Part shown: piece after piece, positions 1-7,213 of the stretch
Layout of the letters: the number at the start of each line of letters is the position of its first letter
Numbering within the stretch: the stretch's first letter is position 1
Assembly: GCA_026418215.1 (NCBI GenBank)
Contig: JAOABT010000432.1
Location: forward strand, 1 to 11,679
DNA length: 11,679 nucleotides
Reading direction: 5' to 3'
DNA from: Clostridia bacterium
Lineage (GTDB): Bacteria > Bacillota > Clostridia > DSM-8532
Position numbers and translations under genes: made by a program
The notes under the pieces: generated by a model
Database searches by the model: none
Seen by the model: only the letters and a program-made list of their open reading frames with translations
What the model was told of the DNA's origin: nothing

Positions 1-21
1 TCAGATGTGTATAAGAGACAG
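1..21 (+). other. Residual Nextera (Tn5 mosaic end) sequencing adapter
   Basis: Bases 3-21 are exactly the 19-bp Tn5 mosaic end AGATGTGTATAAGAGACAG used in Nextera libraries. The two bases before it (TC) match the end of the read-1 adapter arm rather than the read-2 arm. This is untrimmed library sequence at a contig end and not part of the genome. It creates a false start: GTG at 7 would give a product beginning MYKRQ, all of it encoded by adapter. Confidence 0.97.
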
Positions 22-447
22 GCTTATACCTATTTAATTTTATTCTGCATGAGCTATTTTGCTTCAGCCTATATCATGTTCAAGGTTGAGGATAATGGCA
101 CCTTCAAGCCGCAGGCGTTTATGGTGATGGGCTTGGGCTCGATCCTGCTTTTCTTAACCTTCGGCTCGCTGGGGATATGTCTTTCCGCCATTCTCAGCAA
201 GGCTCGCTCCGTCACACCCACTGCTATCGGAGTGGTTTTGGGAACCTTTATCCTTGGGATATTCTCAGGCCTTAACGAAAAGGTTTCCGCACTTAAATAC
301 TTCTCGCCCTTCCAATATATCGATTCGGGGTATATTATGGAGCATGAGGCCATTGAGACTCTTTACCTCCTCATCATGCTCGGATTGGTAGTGGCTTCAC
401 TGGTTTCAGCCTATTTCTTCTACAGCAGGAAGGATATTCAGGCTTAA
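22..447 (+). CDS. ABC-2 type transporter permease, C-terminal part (5' end missing)
   Basis: Membrane subunit of an ABC-2 family exporter; the ATPase gene and the 5' part of this gene lie off the contig. The 141 genomic codons contain hydrophobic stretches typical of the last membrane spans of these permeases: a first span near the start, a long span followed by a loop rich in small residues (GSLGICLSAILSKAR), a span FILGIFSGL, a loop with YFSPFQYID, and a final span ending in the charged tail YFFYSRKDIQA. The YFSPF...Y-D loop and the aromatic/basic tail are characteristic of ABC-2 permeases of Firmicutes. The reading frame enters from the adapter, so no native start is present. A TetR-type regulator follows 36 bp downstream on the same strand, a common pairing for drug or lipid exporters. 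The substrate cannot be told. Confidence 0.8.
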   Translation, partial: AYTYLILFCMSYFASAYIMFKVEDNGTFKPQAFMVMGLGSILLFLTFGSLGICLSAILSKARSVTPTAIGVVLGTFILGIFSGLNEKVSALKYFSPFQYIDSGYIMEHEAIETLYLLIMLGLVVASLVSAYFFYSRKDIQA

Positions 448-483
448 TCCATTCAATTTGAGAGAAAGCGCTGGTATTTTAAT

Positions 484-1116
484 TTGTACGAGAGTTTTGA
501 GAAGCTGAGCGACGACAAGAAAATAAAGCTTTTAAACATCATTTTGGATGAATTTGTAGAGAAGGGCTACGAGAATGCCTCGACGAATACCATTGTGAAG
601 AACGCGGGCATTTCCAAGGGCCTTCTCTTCCATTATTTTGGGAACAAGCAGGATATGTTCCTCTATCTTGTGGATTGGGTTATCAAAGAGATTTATCAAA
701 TGACGCTTCGGGAGTTTAAGGGGCTGCAGGGCGATATATTTGAACGGATTTTGCAGGGAAGCCAGCTCAAAATGAAGATCGCCAGAGAGAATATAAAAAT
801 GTACAAGCTTCTCTACGATGTGTACCTAAGAACTCCGGAGAAAGTCAAAGCGCCTTTACAGGAACGCTTTAAAATGTTTACCGAAATGAAGCTGGAAACC
901 GTTTACGGCCAGATCGAAGAGGATAAGCTGCGGGAGGGGGTTACCCCAAAAATGGCCTGCCAGCTTATTCTCTATTTTGTTGAAGGGTATAACGCCAGCT
1001 TTAGTAAGCTTATGGACAACATCAAGCCTGAGGAAGCCCTCAATCTGGTGGATGAAGCTGCGAAGGAAATACAGCAGTACTTTAAAATCCTGCGAAAAGG
1101 TATATTCAAGGATTGA
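484..1116 (+). CDS. TetR/AcrR-family transcriptional regulator
   Basis: One-component repressor of 210 residues, the usual TetR length. The N-terminal helix-turn-helix lies at about residues 33-52 (ASTNTIVKNAGISKGLLFHYF), with the typical G-ISKG-L--YF-NK signature followed by the K-ML linker helix; the rest is a helical ligand-binding and dimerisation domain with no recognisable specificity. The start is taken as TTG at 484, because the frame is open back to the stop of the permease gene and the only other candidate upstream is a rare ATT. A purine-rich GAGAGAAAG lies at 460-468, rather far upstream, so translation may be weak or coupled to the permease. It probably controls the upstream ABC exporter, which is an inference from position. 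The inverted repeat at 1171-1205 is downstream and not an obvious target. Confidence 0.88.
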   Translation: MYESFEKLSDDKKIKLLNIILDEFVEKGYENASTNTIVKNAGISKGLLFHYFGNKQDMFLYLVDWVIKEIYQMTLREFKGLQGDIFERILQGSQLKMKIARENIKMYKLLYDVYLRTPEKVKAPLQERFKMFTEMKLETVYGQIEEDKLREGVTPKMACQLILYFVEGYNASFSKLMDNIKPEEALNLVDEAAKEIQQYFKILRKGIFKD

Positions 1117-1170
1117 GACCTGTGAAAGGTAAACGGCTAGTTTTAATTAATGAGAACACTTGTGGGGATG

Positions 1171-1206
1171 CTATAAGACTACATCACGTCGTGATGTGAC
1201 TATAGA
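1171..1206 (+). promoter_or_regulatory. Perfect 8+8 palindrome resembling a MerR-type operator/promoter
   Basis: ACATCACG-T-CGTGATGT (1181-1197) is a perfect inverted repeat with a one-base centre, flanked by outer arms CTATA (1171-1175) and TATAG (1201-1205). A weak -35 (AAGACT, 1175-1180) and a -10-like TATAGA (1201-1206) are 20 bp apart, placing the palindrome between them, as in the over-long promoters controlled by MerR-family activators. No MerR gene is in the window. Transcription to the right would run only into a 27-codon ORF (ATG 1226 to stop 1309) without a convincing ribosome site, and then antisense to the hydrolase gene. The 221-bp gap 1117-1337 holds nothing else I can identify. 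It could instead be the operator of another regulator or a cruciform. Confidence 0.4.
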
Positions 1207-1337
1207 GATTAGGCTGGATCAGGACATGAAGAAATTGAGGTCAGATCAGTTTGCAGAGAGTAATAGCCAGCTACTCGTCATCATTCGTTTATGGGGCCCC
1301 CTGCAATAAGTACAAGTGCTTCAAACTATCCAACTCA

Positions 1338-2102
1338 TTAGAGAAGAATATTGAAGTGCTGACCCCGCTTTTGTATAAGCTTGACCTTAGACAACGCGGG
1401 GACCTGAGCCATTTCATGGGTAATGAGGTCCATAATACCCCAGCTGCCACCAAAATGCATAGGGAAGACTGTTTTGACCGAAACAGCCTCGAGAAAGGCT
1501 TTGAGGCCCAGCAACGTATGGGCTTCCAATCGTGGATCGGCAGGGACGAAGGCGATGTCGATAGCATACGACTTGATGAAGTCTAATTCGCGCTTGAAGC
1601 TGGCGGTCATGTTGTTCTTTTCGGCTTTGGTCATCTCTTCCCAATACCACCAATGTAAGTCACCGGCATGATAAAGCGTGACGCCTTTATAGGTTACAAG
1701 AAAGGCAACGCCCTTATCGGTGGATTTGAAGGTACGAACTGTGAAATCTTCTGACTCATACAGCGCGTAGGGCTTCATAATATGAAAGCCTTCCTGATGA
1801 AAGCGTTTAGGTATATCGGACGAAAGAAAGTATTCAATGTCCGGGATAGCCTTCTTCCAGGATAGAATGATGGGATTAAAATGGTCAGGATGCTTATGGG
1901 ATGAAAAAACCTTGACCTTCTTAGCTTTAAGCTCCTCGGGGTTCACCACGCCTGCCGACAGGGAGCGCACGGCTCCGGGACAGGAGTCATCAAAATAGTC
2001 AAAGATGAAAAGGGTATCCTCGATTCCAACAGCAAAACCGCTGTGATAAAGATACCAAATCTCAACATTTTTAACTTTTCGGCTAGCGTCACATGTGGTC
2101 AT
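1338..2102 (-). CDS. Metallo-beta-lactamase-fold hydrolase (UlaG-like)
   Basis: Cytoplasmic MBL-fold metal-dependent hydrolase of about 254 residues. From the chosen start the metal ligands are H-K-H-P-D-H at residues 69-74 (HxHxDH), the HAGD motif with Asp near 148, and PMHFGG with His near 216. The opening YLYHSGFAVG strand is typical of the COG2220/UlaG-like branch. The substrate is unknown. The start is ATG 2102, placed about 8 nt after AAGGGTG; ATG at 2108 is close behind. A TTG at 2174 would add 24 residues of unconserved look and overlap the preceding gene by 20 nt. It is the last gene of the leftward series that contains the electron-transfer genes, 52 nt after the small membrane protein. 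No terminator with a U-tract is visible after it. Confidence 0.85.
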   Translation of the reverse strand: MTTCDASRKVKNVEIWYLYHSGFAVGIEDTLFIFDYFDDSCPGAVRSLSAGVVNPEELKAKKVKVFSSHKHPDHFNPIILSWKKAIPDIEYFLSSDIPKRFHQEGFHIMKPYALYESEDFTVRTFKSTDKGVAFLVTYKGVTLYHAGDLHWWYWEEMTKAEKNNMTASFKRELDFIKSYAIDIAFVPADPRLEAHTLLGLKAFLEAVSVKTVFPMHFGGSWGIMDLITHEMAQVPALSKVKLIQKRGQHFNILL

Positions 2103-2154
2103 TGACATTTCACCCTTTACGGTATATTTGACATTTCTAGGGTAAACCCAGCCC

Positions 2155-2505
2155 TCAAAAACTTGCAAACTCAAGCGGCTTAATCATAGCATAATTGATT
2201 CCAAATATAAAGAATAGAACAATGACCAGCGAAATGACAAGGCATGCCGCTAAATCCTTGACATCCTTTTTGCTGAGTGCATAACCGATACAGCCAAAAT
2301 GAAGCACGATGCCGATCAGCCCTGCTAAAGCTCCAATATTCGGGATTGGGCTGATGACATAGATCATATAGGCATGGAACAATTTCGACAAGGGCGGGAG
2401 CTTTGACAACCAAGCCAACAGGAATAGCGCTGCCGGCAGCAGCAGATCACAATAAACCAGCAGCTTCCAACCCTTATCAAACTTAAAGCTTCTAAACTTA
2501 ATCAT
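2155..2505 (-). CDS. Small integral membrane protein, unknown function
   Basis: A 116-residue protein I do not recognise. It has a short basic N-terminus (MIKFRSFKFDKGWK) followed by about three hydrophobic segments at residues 15-34, 55-78 and 84-107. The loop between the last two, SKKDVKDL, is charged. There are no cysteines or histidines arranged like a cofactor site. ATG 2505 is preceded by a G-rich GGGGG ribosome site about 5 nt upstream. It begins only 18 nt after the stop of the ApbE gene, so it is very likely co-transcribed with the flavin-transfer genes. A role as a membrane accessory to that system is possible but rests only on position. Confidence 0.7.
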   Translation of the reverse strand: MIKFRSFKFDKGWKLLVYCDLLLPAALFLLAWLSKLPPLSKLFHAYMIYVISPIPNIGALAGLIGIVLHFGCIGYALSKKDVKDLAACLVISLVIVLFFIFGINYAMIKPLEFASF

Positions 2506-2523
2506 TTTGGCCCCCGTTAAAAG

Positions 2524-3606
2524 CTATTCGTTTTTAGCTCCGCCCAAGTTCTTCATCATGGTTTTTACATGCTCCGTCGTCTTCATGGTGCCGTCAGCCA
2601 TTATCCAGATAGCGTCGATCCCAAGCTTTTCGGCTAACTTCCTACTTTCTTCGTAGGGGGTGAGGAAAAGCGTCGTCGACATAAAATCGGCAAAGCCGGA
2701 GTCAGGTGTCACAATGGTGACAGCGCGATAATAGGTGGCAGGCATCAATGTGGTAGGGTCTATGAGATGATGGTACCGCTTGCCGTTAACCGTATAATAT
2801 CTTTGGTAATCTCCGCTTGTGACCACGGACGCGTCACTCAAAAACACGATGTCCAAGGGAGCGTCATTGGGGTCCTGCGTATTACCGTTGGGATTTTGAA
2901 TACCAATGCCCCAATTTTTTCGTACACCGTCCAGGGGCTTGCCGGTGGTTCGGACATTGCCGCCCGAGCTTATAATAAAATTGTTGTAGCCCTTTGCTAA
3001 AAGCTCTTTTGTTACCACCTCAGTTGCGTAACCCTTTGCCACGGCACCCACATCCAGCTGCATATGAGGGTCTTCAAGGTAGATGGTCTTTTTGGATTTA
3101 TCGATGATGACCTTGCTGATATCGGTATACTTCATAGCATTTTGAAGATCAGCCATGGGGGGGAGCTTTGCCTGTTCAGGGTTATTGATGCCCGCTTCAC
3201 GATAGTCGTGCCAGATACTCAGCATGGCACCCAAAGCGATATTGCATTTTCCGTTGGTCTTCTGGTACCAGTCTATGGAAAAGGCAATCAGGTCTATAAT
3301 TTCCTGTTTCACCTCAACAGGCTTTTTCCCTGCATTATTGTTTATTGTTTTAACATTGTTAATGCCTTGATAGTCATTATAGATGTCATAGAGCTTGTCA
3401 AGCTCGGCAAAGCGGGCTTGCCCAGCTTTTGCCATGGCTTCAAAATCCTGCTGGCTTTTGGCATAGCCGACAAATTGGATTACCGTATCGAAAGTCCCTA
3501 AGAACTCATAGGAGTATTTGCCATAACCTGTAGCTTTCTGTGTGGAGCATGCTGCTGCAAGGAGTGTGAAACAGAGCATCACACTAAGAAGGATCTTTGA
3601 TTTCAT
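2524..3606 (-). CDS. apbE: FAD:protein FMN transferase, ApbE/FmnB-type lipoprotein
   Basis: Uses FAD to attach FMN through a phosphoester bond to Thr/Ser of extracytoplasmic proteins, with Mg2+. The product has 360 residues, normal for the family. It begins with a lipoprotein signal whose lipobox cysteine is C20 (LLAAAC), so it should sit on the outer face of the membrane. ApbE motifs in order: LDVGAVAKGYA (184-194), SSGGNV (213-218), SGDYQRYY (264-271), HHLIDP (279-284) and the metal-binding ADFMSTT (306-312). The start ATG 3606 has GAGGTGA just upstream. It lies 67 nt after the small lipoprotein gene, with a strong hairpin between. In the Gram-positive flavin-based EET locus the equivalent enzyme is FmnB, which flavinylates a surface lipoprotein; that role is inferred here from the neighbours. 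Confidence 0.95.
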   Translation of the reverse strand: MKSKILLSVMLCFTLLAAACSTQKATGYGKYSYEFLGTFDTVIQFVGYAKSQQDFEAMAKAGQARFAELDKLYDIYNDYQGINNVKTINNNAGKKPVEVKQEIIDLIAFSIDWYQKTNGKCNIALGAMLSIWHDYREAGINNPEQAKLPPMADLQNAMKYTDISKVIIDKSKKTIYLEDPHMQLDVGAVAKGYATEVVTKELLAKGYNNFIISSGGNVRTTGKPLDGVRKNWGIGIQNPNGNTQDPNDAPLDIVFLSDASVVTSGDYQRYYTVNGKRYHHLIDPTTLMPATYYRAVTIVTPDSGFADFMSTTLFLTPYEESRKLAEKLGIDAIWIMADGTMKTTEHVKTMMKNLGGAKNE

Positions 3607-3628
3607 AAGTCACCTCACATTTAAAAGT

Positions 3629-3657
3629 GAACCCCTTCTTCCCGAAAGAAGGGGTTC
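3629..3657 (-). terminator. Hairpin between lipoprotein and apbE genes, weak terminator or processing site
   Basis: A perfect 12-bp stem (GAACCCCTTCTT / AAGAAGGGGTTC) with a 5-nt loop. In the leftward transcript it is followed only by ACTTTTAA, four U residues, so it is probably an inefficient terminator or an RNA-stabilising hairpin. It would lower apbE transcript relative to the lipoprotein transcript. The rightward direction has no T-tract. Confidence 0.65.
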
Positions 3658-3673
3658 GGGGTCTATGTACACA

Positions 3674-4204
3674 TTATTTTGCATTGGCCAGAGCTTCGGC
3701 AGCCGCTGCCTGATAATCTTGAACTGAAACGGTTACCCTCGAGGAAAGGTCGGCAGTATCGGGTACGGCGGGGTGGGATTCGTCCACGTGCTTAACTTTG
3801 AGGGATAAGACTTGGTCTACTGTTTTGCCAACCATCCATTGCTCAAGGGAAGCAATTTCCTGATACCACTCTTTACCTATTTTTGAGCCCCTCTTCATAC
3901 CGTAATCATCGCCCAGCTCAACCTTTGTCTTGGGTTTCGAGGATCTGTCGGTGAGAATCTTACCATTTGCATCGAACTGAACCTTTACCTGGGAGCTGTC
4001 AATCCTGACACCGAGTATTTTTCCAGTGGCATCAAAAGTGACTGCTGCCATAACGGTATCGACCTGAGCTGTGCCCACTTTGTCAGCCGTAGCATCCACC
4101 GACTTTGCGATGGAAATGGTATGGCCGAGCCCGGTCTTGACCGATGCTGCACCACAGCTTGCTAAAAGGATTGCAACGAGTGTAAGCGCCAATATTTTTT
4201 TCAT
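3674..4204 (-). CDS. Small lipoprotein of FMN-binding-like family, lacking the flavinylation motif
   Basis: A 176-residue surface lipoprotein: charged MKK start, hydrophobic core and lipobox LLASC with the lipidated cysteine at C17. The mature part has two short repeats ending in G-KI (about 45-63 and 66-83), a conserved-looking block ELGDDYGMK (96-104) and GKEWYQE (109-115), and a C-terminal segment DLSSRVTVSVQDYQAA (151-166). The last segment aligns by eye with the region of FMN-binding domains that normally reads SGAT-TS, but Gly-Ala-Thr is replaced by Ser-Arg-Val, so the usual Thr that carries covalent FMN is absent. Start ATG 4204 follows AGGAG by 8 nt. Its place directly before apbE is that of PplA in the Listeria EET locus. 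Whether it binds flavin non-covalently, uses another Thr/Ser, or does something else cannot be told. Confidence 0.72.
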   Translation of the reverse strand: MKKILALTLVAILLASCGAASVKTGLGHTISIAKSVDATADKVGTAQVDTVMAAVTFDATGKILGVRIDSSQVKVQFDANGKILTDRSSKPKTKVELGDDYGMKRGSKIGKEWYQEIASLEQWMVGKTVDQVLSLKVKHVDESHPAVPDTADLSSRVTVSVQDYQAAAAEALANAK

Positions 4205-4251
4205 ACTATCCGCTCCTGGAAGAGATTTAGGCTAAACGATCCATTATAGTT

Positions 4252-5190
4252 TTAAAGCCAGTCTACAAGCTCAGTAAGCGCACCTGTGAAGGGGGTCTGC
4301 GGTACTTTTTCAAGATACAGACGGCACTTTTGAATATAGCGTTCCATCAGCCTTTGTGATTCTCTGACGCCCCCGGCGGAGGTTAGAACCTTTAGAAGGT
4401 CTTCCTGATCACCCTTGCCATCAAAGAACTCGTTGACCATGGACCTGAAATTTTCATCTCTTTGCGCCGCCAAAATCACGGGGAGGGTTGCGATGCCTTC
4501 TCTTAAGTCGTTGAGGACCGGCTTTCCCTCAGCTTTTTGGTTGGAGAGGATATCCAAGAGGTCATCCCGAATCTGGAAGGCCACACCGAAGCTGTTTCCG
4601 AAACGGGCAAAAAACTTGGTGCTCTCATCGGAAAGCCCTGCGGCCCTGGCACCTAAAACAAGAGAAGCTGAAAAGAGAACGCCTGTCTTGCCCATAATGC
4701 GCTTGAGATAGTTCATGGTGCTTGCAATGCTATATTTACCCAAATATTGCTCGATTTCACCCTCACAGAGAAGCGACATGGCCTTTGCCACAATATCAAG
4801 CCTTTCAGGCTTAAGCCCCGTTTCAATCAGAAGACGCAGGGATTTGGTCAAAAGATAGTCGCCCGTATAAACAGCCAGATTGATGCTGTGCTTTTCTGAC
4901 AGCGTCATCTGCCCTCTGCGTGTTTTGGCATTATCTATGATGTCATCGTGAATCAGGGTGGCAGCATGAAGAATCTCCACCGAGGCCGCAGCAGGGAAAA
5001 CCACCTCGCGGCGATAATCCCCATGAAGCGCGGCTATGATGGTAAAGGCGGGCCGCAACCGCTTCCCGCCGGATAAAACTACGCTGTTTGTTGCCAAATG
5101 AAGAAATTCGTTCCTGGATGACAGCTTGCTCTTGAGGTATTCCTCAAAAGCCGATAATTCTTCTTTAATAACGGGGTAATTTTCCCACAA
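4252..5190 (-). CDS. dmkB: Long-chain trans-polyprenyl diphosphate synthase (DmkB-like)
   Basis: Condenses isopentenyl diphosphate onto an allylic diphosphate to make the side chain of a menaquinone-type quinone. The product has 312 residues, with GGKRLRP (41-47), the first Asp-rich motif DDIID (82-86), and the second DDLLD (209-213); both are intact. The residues 4 and 5 positions before the first motif are Thr and Ala, small side chains that in this family go with long (about C30 or longer) products. TTG 5190 is the start, about 8 nt after GGGAGG. It lies 42 nt after the NADH dehydrogenase gene. In the Gram-positive flavin-based EET locus the equivalent gene (dmkB) serves a dedicated demethylmenaquinone; no UbiA-type prenyltransferase (dmkA) is present in this window. 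A general heptaprenyl synthase role is the alternative. Confidence 0.9.
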   Translation of the reverse strand: MWENYPVIKEELSAFEEYLKSKLSSRNEFLHLATNSVVLSGGKRLRPAFTIIAALHGDYRREVVFPAAASVEILHAATLIHDDIIDNAKTRRGQMTLSEKHSINLAVYTGDYLLTKSLRLLIETGLKPERLDIVAKAMSLLCEGEIEQYLGKYSIASTMNYLKRIMGKTGVLFSASLVLGARAAGLSDESTKFFARFGNSFGVAFQIRDDLLDILSNQKAEGKPVLNDLREGIATLPVILAAQRDENFRSMVNEFFDGKGDQEDLLKVLTSAGGVRESQRLMERYIQKCRLYLEKVPQTPFTGALTELVDWL

Positions 5191-5232
5191 ACCCTTCGAC
5201 CTCCCAGGTTCAGGCTTCAGTTGACCTTTGAT

Positions 5233-7149
5233 CTAATCAAAACGATCCAGGCTGCGCTTGAAGAACAGGCGGATTTTTTTATTTTTCCAATAGCTTTCCC
5301 ACACATTGTTCAGGTAGGGGATAAGGTAATAATCGAGGCCAAAGGCTCTGCCTGCGCCACCCATGGTGGCGATGCCTGCAAAGATCATCCACCAGTCCTT
5401 CTGATAGAGGCCTGTTGAAGTGATGAACATGGTTAAAAGCCCAACGGAGATAAGTGAACCTAAGAATGTAAAGGCTCCTCCCAGAAGCATCAGGCCCACC
5501 AAAATCTCAAAAACCACAACGAGAACCTGGAAGAACATGGCCACAGCATCATTGACCAGGACTACATGCTGCAGGAACCAAGGGATTAAGCTAAAATCTC
5601 CGAAATGGAAAAGCTCTACCTTTACCAGCTTTTGTGAAGCAATGGAAACGCCGTCGACCAAGCGTGATTCTGTTCCCAGGAAGAAGTTGATCAAGCCTGT
5701 TTTAATGGCAATGATGTCATCCACGCGCGTAACGTAGGCACTGTTACCTGAGGCCGCACTGGTTGCATCGGTAGCCATTCCAAGGAACTGAGCAAGCTTG
5801 GGCGATAGAAGCCAGCCTTCAGTGACCTTTACAATACCCTCGTAAAGCCACATACCGCCAAGGAAAAGTCGCAAGGGTGTCAGCCACCAGGCCTGCAGGC
5901 GCGTGGACCAGTGTTGTTCAACAAGCATCTTGCGCTGCTTGCGTTCCAGAACCTCGTGATACAGGTATCTTGAGATACCCCGGAAGCCTGTGATCTCCCA
6001 GAGGTAGTGGATATTCACCATAAATTTCATGATGACAGAGAGCCAGACAGGCAGACTTCTGTTCATGATTTCAGCCACGCAGAAGTAGTTGCCGACGCTG
6101 ACCATGGTTCCGTGGAATTTTACTGTGACCTTTTTCTGCTCCTTGCCCCTGATTTGGTTGATAATGTTCTCAGCGGCACCGTGAGCTGTTTGTATCGCAT
6201 TCTCCACCATCGCAGCGTAGGGCCTGCCGGCTTCATCGGCAAGACCGCCAAGGTCGCCCACAGAGTAAACATTCTTATATTCGGTGCGGCAGAATTCGTC
6301 AACCTTGAGGCGCTTTGGCCCGCCCAGCTTCTCAATCTTGAGGCTGTCCGCATCCTCCGATGCCTTGATGCCCGCAGCCCATATAACGGTTGCAGCCTCA
6401 ATCTCACCGCCTTCATAGATAAGGCCCTTTTCAGTGGCTTCTTTTATCTTTGTATTGAGCATGACTTCAACGTGAAGCTTTCTTTCAAGGTACTTATGGG
6501 CTTTCGATGAGTTATGCTCCTTGAGATTGTTGAGAATTCTGGGCAGCATATCGACGATGGTGAGCCGGACCTCTTTCCGGTCAATCTTGTATTCCTTGCA
6601 AAGGCTTCGAACCCAGATGGCCAGCTCGCCAATCATTTCCACGCCTGTAAAGCCGGCGCCTGCCACGACGAAGGTAAGAAATCTCCTGCGGGCCTCCTTA
6701 TCCTTTTCCTGGCTTGCAAGCGTGAAGCACTTCTTGATATGCTCGCGAATCCTGACGGCATCATCAAAGCTCCACAGGGTAAAGGCATTCTCCTTCAATC
6801 CGGGAATGCCAAAGAAATTGGGCGTACTGCCCATGGCCAATATGAGATAATCGTATTCATACTGCTTCTTAACAGAGGCAACCCTGTTGTGCTCCAAGTC
6901 AAAGGATGTAATTTCATCCAGTACGAGATTGACATTTGTGTATTTAAAGATGCTCCTTAGGGGGATGCGAATACCTTCTTCGGAGATTCTGTTGCCTGCG
7001 ACCTCATGAAGCTCGGTCAATAACGTATGGTAATCGTTCTTGTCGATGAGCGTTATTTCGAGATCGTTCTTCTTTTTACGCCTGTTGAGAGTCAAAGCTG
7101 CTTCAATACCCGCATATCCGGCTCCAACAATGAGTACCCTTTTTGCCAT
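5233..7149 (-). CDS. ndh2: Type II NADH dehydrogenase with C-terminal membrane extension (Ndh2 of EET)
   Basis: FAD enzyme that oxidises NADH and reduces membrane quinone without pumping protons. From ATG 7149 the product has 638 residues, about 230 more than a usual Ndh. The catalytic part has the FAD-binding GAGYAG (9-14), the NADH-binding GAGFTG (164-169) and the second FAD contact SVGDLGG (296-302). After about residue 400 comes an extra part with hydrophobic spans near 425-445, 530-560, 563-583 and 586-605, resembling DoxX-like membrane domains. This extra membrane part is the hallmark of the Ndh2 class tied to flavin-based EET. ATG 7149 follows AAGGAG by about 8 nt; the frame stays open to 7176, but MAKRVLIVGAG is the natural N-terminus. 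It lies between the EetB-like and polyprenyl synthase genes. Confidence 0.94.
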   Translation of the reverse strand: MAKRVLIVGAGYAGIEAALTLNRRKKKNDLEITLIDKNDYHTLLTELHEVAGNRISEEGIRIPLRSIFKYTNVNLVLDEITSFDLEHNRVASVKKQYEYDYLILAMGSTPNFFGIPGLKENAFTLWSFDDAVRIREHIKKCFTLASQEKDKEARRRFLTFVVAGAGFTGVEMIGELAIWVRSLCKEYKIDRKEVRLTIVDMLPRILNNLKEHNSSKAHKYLERKLHVEVMLNTKIKEATEKGLIYEGGEIEAATVIWAAGIKASEDADSLKIEKLGGPKRLKVDEFCRTEYKNVYSVGDLGGLADEAGRPYAAMVENAIQTAHGAAENIINQIRGKEQKKVTVKFHGTMVSVGNYFCVAEIMNRSLPVWLSVIMKFMVNIHYLWEITGFRGISRYLYHEVLERKQRKMLVEQHWSTRLQAWWLTPLRLFLGGMWLYEGIVKVTEGWLLSPKLAQFLGMATDATSAASGNSAYVTRVDDIIAIKTGLINFFLGTESRLVDGVSIASQKLVKVELFHFGDFSLIPWFLQHVVLVNDAVAMFFQVLVVVFEILVGLMLLGGAFTFLGSLISVGLLTMFITSTGLYQKDWWMIFAGIATMGGAGRAFGLDYYLIPYLNNVWESYWKNKKIRLFFKRSLDRFD

Positions 7150-7213
7150 AGCTGTTCTCCTTTCAGTATGTACCATTATTATCCTATCGGGTTACTTATT
7201 TTTATCCCGGAAT

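Noticed and set aside
1171..1205. The palindrome as a terminator for the TetR or MBL gene
   Set aside because: There is no U-tract in either direction and the outer stem is weak.
1326..1339. 14-mer CTATCCAACTCATT also found at 11396-11409
   Set aside because: The flanks do not match, and one shared 14-mer in a window of this size is near chance expectation.
1251..1671. Rightward frames overlapping the MBL hydrolase gene
   Set aside because: The opposite strand carries intact MBL metal-ligand motifs; these frames read as shadows of it.
3064..6960. Long rightward open frames (3064-3501, 6007-6510, 6514-6960) opposite the apbE and ndh2 genes
   Set aside because: They are antisense to genes with clear motifs, have no convincing ribosome sites, and their translations show no recognisable family.
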